DNA from: Roseburia sp.
GTDB taxonomy: Bacteria; Bacillota; Clostridia; Lachnospirales; Lachnospiraceae
DNA: 50,109 nt
Assembly (NCBI GenBank): GCA_003483745.1
Contig: DMYD01000009.1
Coordinates: forward strand, 11,827-61,935
Reading direction: 5' to 3'
Shown: positions 43,184-50,109 of the stretch, in pieces
Position numbering within the stretch: the stretch's first letter is position 1
Layout: every line of letters begins with the position of its first letter
Program-made: the position numbers and the translations under genes
The notes under the pieces: generated by a model
Told to the model about the DNA's origin: nothing
The model's input: only the letters and a program-made list of their open reading frames with translations
Databases searched by the model: none

Positions 43184-44269
43184 TTACTTAAACTTTTTTA
43201 CCTGTTCTTCTAAAAACTCCGGTGTATCAAAATAGTCGATCTTCATCGCATGTTTTACTTCAGCAAGAGTTTTCTCTGCCTCACGTTTTGCCGTCTCGCT
43301 GCCTTTCTTTAAAATGTCATATACATCACCGATACGGTTTTCATACTCTTTTCTGCGTGCACGGATTGGAGAAAGTTCTTCCTGCATAACATTATTTAAG
43401 AACTTTTTCACTTTGACATCGCCAAGACCACCATGTGTATAGTGATCTTTTAACTCCTGTAAACATGAATATTCCGGAAGGTATTCTGCAAAATGTCCAT
43501 CATTACAGAAAGCATCCAGATAGGTAAATACCGTATTGCCCTCAAGATTACCCGGATCTTCGATACGGATATGATTCGGATCGGTATACATGGACATAAT
43601 CTTTTTCTTGACATCTGCTTCCGGTTCGGAGAGATAGATACAGTTGCCGAGTGATTTACTCATCTTTGCCTTTCCATCGGTACCAGGAAGTCTCAAGCAT
43701 GCTTTATTCTCCGGCAGTAAAATCTGTGGATCTGTCAGTGTCTCACCATATACAGCATTGAACTTGTGCACGATCTCTTTTGTCTGCTCAAGCATCGGCA
43801 TCTGGTCTTCGCCGACCGGAACTGTCGTTGCATGGAATGCAGTGATATCTGCCGCCTGACTGATCGGATAACAGAAAAATCCAACCGGAATGCTTGTCTC
43901 AAAGTTACGCATCTGAATCTCCGATTTCACGGTAGGATTGCGCTGTAATCTCGATACCGTAACAAGGTTCATATAATAAAATGTTAACTCTGTCAGTTCC
44001 GTCACATAAGACTGGATAAAGATATCAGACTTCGCCGGATCAATCCCTACGGAAAGATAATCAAGTGCTACTTCCATGATGTTGCTGCGCACTTTTGCTG
44101 GATTGTCTGCATTGTCGGTAAGTGCCTGTGCGTCCGCAATCATAATAAAGATCTTATCATATTCTCCGGAATTCTGAAGCTCCACTCTCCGCTTTAAAGA
44201 GCCCACATAATGTCCCACATGTAATTTACCTGTCGGGCGGTCGCCCGTTAAAATAATTTTCTGTGCCAT
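43184..44269 (-). CDS. trpS: Tryptophanyl-tRNA synthetase
   Basis: Charges tRNA-Trp with tryptophan (class Ic synthetase, about 361 residues). The ATG at 44269 has AGGGG upstream; the longer reading frame from 44344 would read through the promoter. ATP-binding motifs GKLHVGHYVGSLKRR (HIGH-like) near 12 and KAKMSKSLGN (KMSKS) near 205 are intact. No T-box leader is present between it and its promoter, so control by uncharged tRNA through a leader is unlikely. Ends in a good terminator. Confidence 0.96.
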   Translation of the reverse strand: MAQKIILTGDRPTGKLHVGHYVGSLKRRVELQNSGEYDKIFIMIADAQALTDNADNPAKVRSNIMEVALDYLSVGIDPAKSDIFIQSYVTELTELTFYYMNLVTVSRLQRNPTVKSEIQMRNFETSIPVGFFCYPISQAADITAFHATTVPVGEDQMPMLEQTKEIVHKFNAVYGETLTDPQILLPENKACLRLPGTDGKAKMSKSLGNCIYLSEPEADVKKKIMSMYTDPNHIRIEDPGNLEGNTVFTYLDAFCNDGHFAEYLPEYSCLQELKDHYTHGGLGDVKVKKFLNNVMQEELSPIRARRKEYENRIGDVYDILKKGSETAKREAEKTLAEVKHAMKIDYFDTPEFLEEQVKKFK

Positions 44270-44302
44270 ATTTTTTCCCCTGTCAAACATATTTCTGAAC
44301 TT

Positions 44303-44331
44303 ATTATACACGTTTTGTTCACGTGATTCAA
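44303..44331 (-). promoter_or_regulatory. Promoter of trpS
   Basis: TTGAAT (44326-44331) and a perfect TATAAT (44303-44308) on the minus strand with a 17-base spacer that contains CACGTGAACAAAACGTG. The trpS ATG lies about 30 bases downstream of the expected start. Confidence 0.7.
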
Positions 44332-44360
44332 TTTTTTCTTTCACATATGGGTAATCTCTG

Positions 44361-44735
44361 TCAGTTTTCTTCTAAAACCCGGCTGATCCGAAGGCGCGCT
44401 TTCTTTGCATCGACCGGTTTTAGCAGAAACCCATCCGCTCCTAACTGTTCTGCTAATTCCCGGTCTTCTTCCCTGTCGCTCATGGTAAGTACGATCACCG
44501 GTATCTTTTTGAATACCTCAGATTCCTGCCTTCTCCTTAGCACCTCAAATCCATCCATTCCAGGCATCACAATATCCAGAAGAACCACATCAATCTTTCC
44601 TGCACTGTGTTCTACCAGATCAAGACATTCCTGCCCGCCTGATGCTTCCGCCACATCATAAGTATCTTTTAAATTTTCTTTTAAAATGACTCTCTGAAGT
44701 TTTGAATCATCTGCAATCAATACTGTATATCTCAC
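44361..44735 (-). CDS. Stand-alone CheY-like response regulator receiver
   Basis: A 124-residue receiver domain with no output domain. Conserved residues are visible: acidic pair in VLIADDSKLQ near 8-10, phospho-acceptor Asp in VVLLDIVMPGMDG near 54, Thr in IVLTMSDREED near 83 and Lys in FLLKPVDAKKA near 107. GTG start at 44735 with AGGTG upstream. Such lone receivers act by protein contact (CheY, Spo0F) or pass phosphate on. A role in motility is possible because its neighbour carries a flagellar-type promoter; the sequence does not decide. Confidence 0.87.
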   Translation of the reverse strand: MRYTVLIADDSKLQRVILKENLKDTYDVAEASGGQECLDLVEHSAGKIDVVLLDIVMPGMDGFEVLRRRQESEVFKKIPVIVLTMSDREEDRELAEQLGADGFLLKPVDAKKARLRISRVLEEN

Positions 44736-44824
44736 AATGTCACCTATGCATATTTTCTTCTGTATTTTCTTTTATTCTGCCATAGAATGACCTGTGGTTC
44801 AACTGTCCTTTTTTCCCAATATTT

Positions 44825-45640
44825 TTATATGGAATAATCAAAAGACCCTCCGACTGCTTTTTCCTCTTTTGTCATCACAGAATCTGCCCTGCTTTCATAA
44901 ATCACATGATCTATTTTTTTCAGCAGTTCTTCCCAGGAAGAAGCCGAAACCGTCACTTTGTCTTTATCTGAGATTTTATCGGTATTATCCGTTTTTTCCT
45001 TTTTATCCGTCCGGTCAGCTTTTTTCTGTTCTGTACGTTTCTGCTGTGCTTCCTTCTGCGCTTTCTTTTTTTCTTTTGCTGCGGTCTCTTTTTTGTCTGC
45101 GATACGCTCTCTCTGGGATGCAAGTGACTTGTCCACAACCGCAAAAAATGATGCATTTCCGTGATCATCAAATGTCATTCCAAAAGAACTTACTGAATCA
45201 GCTTTCGAACCAAGACTGTCTTTCATCTGGTTTAACCGGGACGTTGCATTGTCTAAAATTCCTTCGTATTTTGCACGATACCCCTCATCCTCCGCCATCT
45301 TTTCGATCTTGTCAGAATCGATTAAAACAAGAAGTTCCTTAGAACTCTGGTACATGCCTTTTTTGCTCTCCGCTTCTTCTTTTTTCTCCGGAGAAACAAG
45401 AATAAAATCCATATTAGAATATTTTACTTTTAATTTTTCATAATACTTCTTAGCCTTATCGCTCAGAACCGGATCACCGATCGTTCTGCCACTCACCTTG
45501 TTTTTCTTTGCGGTCTTGTCTGTCTCTTTTGTAACGTCGGTCTTTTTGGTATTGTCTGTTTTTTTGTTGTGTTCTGTGCGGTAAGAATAGTCTGCTGCAT
45601 AAGAATTTAATGCGCTGTTGCTGCTGATCTCACTCATATT
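44825..45640 (-). CDS. Charged Lys/Glu/Thr-rich protein with a sigma-28 promoter, unknown function
   Basis: A soluble protein of 271 residues; possibly the DUF6033 family, though I cannot confirm that. The ATG at 45640 has GGGAGGA about nine bases upstream. Residues 15-55 and 190-250 are low-complexity Lys/Asp/Thr/Ala/Glu (KKTDNTKKTD, AAKEKKKAQKEA), probably disordered or coiled coil, with a more ordered stretch in between (KYSNMDFILVSPEKKEEAESKK). No signal peptide or membrane segment. Its promoter (45711-45737) matches the flagellar sigma factor, so expression with motility or late flagellar genes is likely. It runs divergently from the ThrE-type exporter. Homologues and function unknown to me. 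Confidence 0.78.
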   Translation of the reverse strand, partial: NMSEISSNSALNSYAADYSYRTEHNKKTDNTKKTDVTKETDKTAKKNKVSGRTIGDPVLSDKAKKYYEKLKVKYSNMDFILVSPEKKEEAESKKGMYQSSKELLVLIDSDKIEKMAEDEGYRAKYEGILDNATSRLNQMKDSLGSKADSVSSFGMTFDDHGNASFFAVVDKSLASQRERIADKKETAAKEKKKAQKEAQQKRTEQKKADRTDKKEKTDNTDKISDKDKVTVSASSWEELLKKIDHVIYESRADSVMTKEEKAVGGSFDYSI

Positions 45641-45710
45641 TTTATCCTCCCTGAAAATCTTATTTCGCCTTCTAATTCCATTTATCCGGCAGTTTTTGTT
45701 TCTATTATGA

Positions 45711-45737
45711 TTATCGGCCCATTTTGGGATTAATTTA
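45711..45737 (-). promoter_or_regulatory. Flagellar sigma-28 (SigD/FliA) type promoter
   Basis: On the minus strand the sequence reads TAAA (45734-45737), a 15-base spacer, then GCCGATAA (45711-45718). This equals the published SigD/FliA consensus (TAAA, 14-16 bases, GCCGATAT/A). The gene start is 71 bases downstream with its ribosome site. No comparably good sigma-A pair is seen for this gene. Confidence 0.75.
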
Positions 45738-45748
45738 TACAGATACAT

Positions 45749-45780
45749 ACTTGACTTTTCAGGAAGAACAGATACACTTT
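45749..45780 (+). promoter_or_regulatory. Weak candidate promoter of the ThrE-type exporter
   Basis: TTGACT with a 16-base spacer and TACACT on the plus strand would start transcription near 45785, favouring a start codon downstream of the first in-frame TTG. Only a weak match. Confidence 0.3.
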
Positions 45781-45825
45781 ATAACAACAAATTACATGAC
45801 ATTATTCAGAAAGAAGTGTTTACAA

Positions 45826-47154
45826 ATGATGCAGAACCAGATACCAAAAAACCATATGGATATTCCCTGGCACCAGTTTACGGGATCGGATAAATCACTC
45901 CCGATCACCCAGACAGGACTGACTGAAAAAGCTTCAGTGATCGGTCGTACCGGTCTTATGATGCTCTCCTGCGGTACCGGAGCATGGCGTGTGCGCAGTT
46001 CCATGAACAGTCTTGCCACTCTGCTCGGTGTTACCTGTACCGCTGACATTGGACTGATGTCGATCGAATATACCTGTTTTGACGGAACCGACTGTTACTC
46101 GCAGTCTCTCTGCCTGACAAATACCGGTGTCAATACTTCAAAATTAAACCGGCTGGAACGCTTCGTCAATGATTTTGACCATGAATGCTGCACAATGTCC
46201 GGCGAACAGATCCATACTTATTTAGACCAGATTGAACAGATCCATGGGCTTTACTCCCCATTTGCACTTGGATGTGCATCAGCGCTTGCATGCAGCGCAT
46301 TTACATTTTTACTCGGCGGCGGACCTATTGAAATGCTCTGTGCCTTCTTTGGTGCCGGCATTGGAAATTATCTGCGGTGCAAACTGACAAAACATCATTT
46401 TACACTATTTCTCTGCATTGCAGCATCCGTCTCAAGTGCCTGTCTGGTTTATGCCGGACTGTTAAAAATTGCAGAGCTGCTGTGGGGAATCTCCATTCAG
46501 CATGAAGCAGGTTATATCTGTGCCATGCTCTTTATCATTCCCGGTTTTCCATTTATCACCAGCGGAATCGACCTCGCAAAACTTGATATGCGCTCCGGTC
46601 TTGAGCGTCTCGCCTACGCACTGATCATTATTGCCGTCGCCACCATGTTTGCCTGGATGGTAGCCCTTTTACTTCATTTGCAGCCGGTAGATTTTCTTCC
46701 TTTAAACCTTACTCTGACAGAAAAGATCATCTTCCGTCTGCTTGCAAGTTTCTGCGGCGTATTCGGATTTTCAATCATGTTTAACAGTCCCAGACAGCTT
46801 GCAGCAGCCGCAGCCGTGATCGGCGCCATTGCAAATACATTCCGGTTAGAACTTGTGGATCTTCTCGGAACACCTTCCGCGGCCGCTGCATTTTTAGGTG
46901 CACTGACCGCGGGTCTGCTCGCATCCCTCTTAAAGAATCATGTCGGTTATCCAAGGATCGCTATCACCGTTCCATCTATCGTTATCATGGTTCCCGGATT
47001 ATACCTGTACCGCGCGATCTACAATCTCGGCATCATGTCTTTGGATGTATCGGCCTCCTGGTTTGCCTCTGCGATCCTTATCATTGTCTGCCTTCCTCTC
47101 GGACTGATCTTTGCAAGGATACTGACCGATAAGATGTTCCGGTACTGTACCTGA
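45826..47154 (+). CDS. ThrE-type threonine/serine exporter family protein
   Basis: A two-domain membrane protein. The N-terminal half (ThrE, DUF1212) has conserved residues around GRTGLMMLSCGTGAWRVRSSMNSLA and a cytosolic-like region. From about residue 145 on, ten hydrophobic helices include LLGTPSAAAAFLGALTAGLLA and YPRIAITVPSIVIMVPG, features of the ThrE/DUF3815 transporters that export threonine and serine. Start codon unclear: TTG at 45724 begins the open frame but overlaps the sigma-28 promoter of the divergent gene. ATG at 45826, behind AAGAAGTG, is my choice; ATG at 45796 is an alternative. It is the only plus-strand gene and converges with purA, ending five bases from its stop. Confidence 0.85.
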   Translation: MMQNQIPKNHMDIPWHQFTGSDKSLPITQTGLTEKASVIGRTGLMMLSCGTGAWRVRSSMNSLATLLGVTCTADIGLMSIEYTCFDGTDCYSQSLCLTNTGVNTSKLNRLERFVNDFDHECCTMSGEQIHTYLDQIEQIHGLYSPFALGCASALACSAFTFLLGGGPIEMLCAFFGAGIGNYLRCKLTKHHFTLFLCIAASVSSACLVYAGLLKIAELLWGISIQHEAGYICAMLFIIPGFPFITSGIDLAKLDMRSGLERLAYALIIIAVATMFAWMVALLLHLQPVDFLPLNLTLTEKIIFRLLASFCGVFGFSIMFNSPRQLAAAAAVIGAIANTFRLELVDLLGTPSAAAAFLGALTAGLLASLLKNHVGYPRIAITVPSIVIMVPGLYLYRAIYNLGIMSLDVSASWFASAILIIVCLPLGLIFARILTDKMFRYCT

Positions 47155-47158
47155 GATT

Positions 47159-48451
47159 TTATTCTTTCAATAAATATTCGTCTCTCTTTGCCCCGGTAGA
47201 AACAAGGTAAATGGAATGCCCGATCAGTTCCTCGATCCTCTCGATATACTTCTTTGCATTTTCCGGAAGATCATTCCAGTTTTTGCAGGATGAGATGTCA
47301 CAGTTCCATCCGTCTAACATCTCAACCTCCGGTTTTGCAGCATCAAGCAATACATTTGTCAGGAAATCCGTGATGAGCTTTCCGTTCACACGGTATCCCG
47401 TGATAACGGGGATCTTTTCAAAGCTGCTCAATACATCCAGTTTGGTCAGGGCAATATCTCCTGCATTCTGACACTGCAGTCCATATCTGCTTGCAACTGC
47501 ATCAAACGGCCCGACTCTTCTTGGACGTCCGGTTGCAGCACCAAATTCATTTCCCGCCTTTCTTAATTTATCGTTCCATTCCCCGTCAGCGGCTTTCTCA
47601 GCGACAAATGGTCCCTCACCAACACATGTAGAATATGCCTTCATGACACCTACGACACGCTCCGGTTTTCTTTTTGGAATGCCCGCACCGATCGTTGCAT
47701 AGGCTGCGATCGTACTAGAGCTTGATGTGTAGGGATAAATTCCGTAATCAATATCACGCAATGCGCCAAGCTGTGCCTCAAAGAGGATATCTTTGCCTTC
47801 TGCGGCTGCCTTTTCCAACAGCACCCCCGTATCGGTAATATACGGCTTTAAAAATTCTGCCTGTCCCTTGCACCAGTCCATGACCTCTTCCACTGAGAGC
47901 GGTTTCTGACCATATACCTTTTCAAGGATCAGATTTTTACTCTCCACGATCATTGCGATCCGTTTTTTGATCACTTCCGAATCCAAATATAAAAGGTCTC
48001 CCATCCGAAGCGTTTTCTTCATATATTTATCGCCATAGGCATAGGCGATTCCTCTTTTTGTGGAGCCAAATGCCTCCCCGGTCTTAGAGAGTCTCTCCTC
48101 CTCTAAAACGTCCTGTCTGACATGGAATGGCATGCAGACGGTTGCTTTTTCCGATATCTTTAAATTTTCCGGACTGATTTTTACATTCATGTAACGCATC
48201 ATCTCGATCTCATGTCTTAAGTGATCCGGATCAATGACCATTCCGTTTCCAAGTACACAGACAACCTCCGGATGCAGAATACCGGACGGCAGCAGATTCA
48301 AAACAAATTTACCTTTATCTGTCACTACGGTATGTCCCGCATTGTTTCCTCCCTGATAACGAACCACATAATCGGCGTGTTCACTTAATAAATCCACGAC
48401 ACGTCCTTTTCCTTCATCGCCCCAGTTAATACCAGTTACTGCTGTTAACAT
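47159..48451 (-). CDS. purA: Adenylosuccinate synthetase
   Basis: Joins IMP and aspartate with GTP to adenylosuccinate, first step to AMP. The 430-residue sequence opens with NWGDEGKGRVVDLLSEHADYVVRYQGGNNAGHTVV, covering the P-loop and catalytic Asp/His. FEAQLGALRDIDYGIYPYTSS near 220 and ATGRPRRVGPFDA near 305 complete the active site. Full length, cytoplasmic. It follows the 251-residue unknown protein after 17 bases and shares its transcript, an unusual setting because purA is often alone or with pur genes. ThrE-type gene converges on it with almost no gap. Confidence 0.96.
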   Translation of the reverse strand: MLTAVTGINWGDEGKGRVVDLLSEHADYVVRYQGGNNAGHTVVTDKGKFVLNLLPSGILHPEVVCVLGNGMVIDPDHLRHEIEMMRYMNVKISPENLKISEKATVCMPFHVRQDVLEEERLSKTGEAFGSTKRGIAYAYGDKYMKKTLRMGDLLYLDSEVIKKRIAMIVESKNLILEKVYGQKPLSVEEVMDWCKGQAEFLKPYITDTGVLLEKAAAEGKDILFEAQLGALRDIDYGIYPYTSSSSTIAAYATIGAGIPKRKPERVVGVMKAYSTCVGEGPFVAEKAADGEWNDKLRKAGNEFGAATGRPRRVGPFDAVASRYGLQCQNAGDIALTKLDVLSSFEKIPVITGYRVNGKLITDFLTNVLLDAAKPEVEMLDGWNCDISSCKNWNDLPENAKKYIERIEELIGHSIYLVSTGAKRDEYLLKE

Positions 48452-48468
48452 AAATATTCACACTCCTT

Positions 48469-49224
48469 TTATGCCTGTGCATGTACAATCTTATCTGCTG
48501 TTTCAATACTCTTTTCCAACCGTTCCGAGAAACGATGGATCGGCAAAAATACGCCCAGTTCATCAAATCTCTGACCTTCATCTTCCAAAGAATCCTGTCC
48601 GTAATAAACAAAGGAACGCGGCAGATCTTTCTGCAGTTTCATCATGATATTCCACACTGCTGCATAAGCCTGTGCTTCCGTCCTCTGCTGTTTTACCGTA
48701 TCCGGCAGTTCATAGACAAGCAAAAGACCGATATGCTCACCCATCTTATATTCCATCACATCCATCGTATCCGCATCATAGCTGTGACGTTTGCGGTATC
48801 CGTATGCAAGATACATCTTTACACCTTTCTCTTTCCGGAATACCTTTTTAAACCGGTTATAATCTTTTTCACTCACATGGATTTCCTTTGTCTGGATCAG
48901 ATTTCCATCCTCGTCCGTGAGCAGATACGGATTGACCTGTCCGTCCGCATTAAAGCGGAACGGTGCTAAAAATGAGTTTCGCAGCAGATCAAACATACTG
49001 TTTTTGCAGACCGCCATCAAAAATGCTGTCAGATCCCGGTTTTTATAGGCATCAAACAATGCCTTAGCAAACTGTTCCGGTGGAAGATATCCTCCCACCA
49101 GTTCAAGATCCGAATCAATTTCTCCATAAAAAGTCTGCATCAGACGCTCACAGGCTTCCGGATCTTTCAAGATTTTATCAAACAACAGATCTGCTTTTTC
49201 TTCTCTTGGAAATATTGTCTCCAT
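48469..49224 (-). CDS. Soluble protein of unknown function
   Basis: A 251-residue protein from the ATG at 49224, which has GGAGGGAAA upstream (an ATG at 49239 overlaps that site and the preceding stop). It has no signal peptide or membrane segment. Composition is acidic and aromatic. Recognisable segments are FDAYKNRDLTAFLMAVCKNSMFDLLRNSFLAP near residue 65 and YLAYGYRKRHSYDADTMDVMEYKMGEH near 145; I recognise no domain. It lies between a YoaK-type membrane protein and purA on one transcript. Function unknown. Confidence 0.75.
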   Translation of the reverse strand: METIFPREEKADLLFDKILKDPEACERLMQTFYGEIDSDLELVGGYLPPEQFAKALFDAYKNRDLTAFLMAVCKNSMFDLLRNSFLAPFRFNADGQVNPYLLTDEDGNLIQTKEIHVSEKDYNRFKKVFRKEKGVKMYLAYGYRKRHSYDADTMDVMEYKMGEHIGLLLVYELPDTVKQQRTEAQAYAAVWNIMMKLQKDLPRSFVYYGQDSLEDEGQRFDELGVFLPIHRFSERLEKSIETADKIVHAQA

Positions 49225-49238
49225 CCTTTTTCCCTCCA

Positions 49239-49925
49239 TTATCTAATCTTTTCTAAGAACATCAGCAGAAAACTGATCAACAGAAGTCCACCGGATATCC
49301 AGATCACATGAAACCCGTACCTCACAGACAGATTTCCTCCGATTCCCGCACCAACCGCAAAAAATAAAATGATTCCAAAATAGTAAAGTGCCTGTCTGAT
49401 CTGTTCCGGTCTTTTTTCCCTGAGATACAGTGAAAACGCTGCCGTCCCACTCCGCAGATTTCCGATGCACATCGTGCTCGCGTAGGAATATCCGCCGACT
49501 TTCCGGAATGTCTGCACCTGCATGGCACAGGAAAAAGAAACTAACACGGTTGCTGCCATATTAAGATTCTCCGGAAGAAATCCCACAAACACCAGGATTG
49601 CCATCTCACAGAGTAATACTGACTGTCTCCAGTGCAGCTTTCTCGCATACTTAAAACTTCCCTGTATCCGCTCTGCCACAAACACACCGACTGCAAATGC
49701 GAGCAATGGGAACAGATAACGCAATCCCTCACTCCACTCTCCCATCATAAAATGCTGACTCATGAGTACCACGTTTCCGGTCTGTGCATTCGAAAACACG
49801 CCATCTCTCGTAAAATAAGTGTATGCATCCTGAAACCCACCGGACAGTGCCAGAAACACACTCGTGATAAACGCCTCCGACATCTGCACTTTCGTACTCC
49901 TTGGCTCATTTTGATTCAAAGCCAA
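49239..49925 (-). CDS. YoaK (DUF1275) family membrane protein
   Basis: A 228-residue membrane protein of the YoaK/DUF1275 family with six hydrophobic helices. The FLALSGGFQDAYTYFTRDGVFSNAQTGNVVLM segment near residue 30 is a family hallmark. Start is uncertain: GTG at 49934 sits within the AGAGGTGAG ribosome site, so TTG at 49925 or ATG at 49883 is more likely; I used TTG. Small-molecule transport has been suggested for the family but is not proven. First gene of the transcript that continues with the 251-residue protein and purA; the promoter is at 49978-50006. Confidence 0.82.
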   Translation of the reverse strand: MALNQNEPRSTKVQMSEAFITSVFLALSGGFQDAYTYFTRDGVFSNAQTGNVVLMSQHFMMGEWSEGLRYLFPLLAFAVGVFVAERIQGSFKYARKLHWRQSVLLCEMAILVFVGFLPENLNMAATVLVSFSCAMQVQTFRKVGGYSYASTMCIGNLRSGTAAFSLYLREKRPEQIRQALYYFGIILFFAVGAGIGGNLSVRYGFHVIWISGGLLLISFLLMFLEKIR

Positions 49926-49977
49926 TGTTCTCACCTCTTATTCCCGTTTTTTCTCATTGATTTCTTACATCGTCTGT

Positions 49978-50006
49978 ATTATAGTATCCCTGTCATCAGA
50001 TGTAAA
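49978..50006 (-). promoter_or_regulatory. Promoter of the YoaK-unknown-purA operon
   Basis: TTTACA (50001-50006) and a perfect TATAAT (49978-49983) on the minus strand, spacer 17 bases, about 50 bases before the coding start. Confidence 0.7.
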
Positions 50007-50051
50007 AAGTATTATTGATATATCCGTCATATGATTTTTATATAATGATTA

Positions 50052-50109
50052 GGGTGTCAAAAGGTGGATTTTAATTTAGTGGCTGGCAAATTGCACAAAG
50101 CAGAGACTG
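50052..50109. mobile_element. Start of a second copy of the palindromic MITE-like element
   Basis: GGGTGTCAAAAGGTGG begins at 50052, as at 17784, and the next 42 bases to the window end align without gaps, giving 49 of 58 identical positions. The block AAATTGCACAAAGC and GAGACTG are shared. The rest lies beyond the window, so target duplication and full length cannot be checked. Confidence 0.85.

Noticed and set aside
44270..44360. Possible T-box leader before trpS
   Set aside because: The promoter is only about 30 bases from the start codon, too short for a T-box, and no specifier loop, T-box motif or terminator/antiterminator pair is present.
44794..45342. 182-codon plus-strand frame rich in Phe, Leu and Ser
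   Set aside because: Antisense shadow of the Lys/Glu-rich sigma-28 gene (Lys and Glu codons read backwards give Phe, Leu and Ser); no start signals.

Overview
The window looks like a chromosomal core segment from a motile, low-to-mid GC Firmicute of the family Lachnospiraceae, of the Roseburia/Agathobacter kind. This is an inference from gene content and protein style: YesM/YesN-type two-component regulation of a sugar ABC importer, an MsmK-type shared ATPase, a spore-photoproduct-lyase homologue, remnant flagellar proteins beside rnhB, and a textbook flagellar sigma-28 promoter. Strong AGGAGG-type ribosome sites and ATGA/TAATG overlaps are common. All genes but one run on the minus strand, so operons read right to left. 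I see no rRNA, tRNA, CRISPR array or prophage, and no transposase gene.

Layout from low to high coordinates. (1) 1-56 is the first 18 codons of a gene running off the left edge. (2) 158-9387 is a YtfQ/YtfR/YtfT/YjfF-type furanose/sugar ABC importer with two substrate-binding lipoproteins, led by its own AraC-type response regulator and histidine kinase. (3) 9569-15697 is glutamate synthase gltB-gltD. (4) 15918-18210 holds a small membrane protein, an acetyltransferase plus lipoprotein pair, and a 313-bp palindromic MITE-like insertion with an 8-bp target duplication. (5) 18210-24326 is a PucR/CdaR-type regulator, parE, parC and a CPBP-family membrane protease. (6) 24471-25583 is the orphan MsmK-type ATPase, next to a long hairpin. 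(7) 25830-32006 is a seven-gene run: der, plsY, gpsA, dut, a nucleosidase, a spore photoproduct lyase homologue and an SDR. (8) 32159-35335 is a YtrA-like GntR/ABC operon with a visible operator. (9) 35490-43065 is lepB2-rbgA-lepB-rnhB-fliK-like-flhB-like-yraN-pgeF-M42 peptidase, resembling the Bacillus ylqF-rnhB-ylqG-ylqH order. (10) 43184-45640 holds trpS, a lone CheY-like receiver and a charged protein with a sigma-28 promoter. (11) 45826-47154 is the only plus-strand gene, a ThrE-type exporter. (12) 47159-49934 is purA with two upstream membrane/unknown genes. (13) The last 58 bases begin a second copy of the MITE-like element.

The genes mostly serve housekeeping: nitrogen assimilation, nucleotide and phospholipid synthesis, topology, ribosome assembly and secretion. 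The sugar importer and its two-component system form a self-contained sensing and uptake unit. The least ordinary parts are the palindromic element present at two places 32 kb apart, the sigma-28 promoter in front of an uncharacterised charged protein, the 21-bp-spaced tandem repeats before the sugar-binding gene, and the nucleotide-sanitation/photoproduct-repair run behind gpsA.
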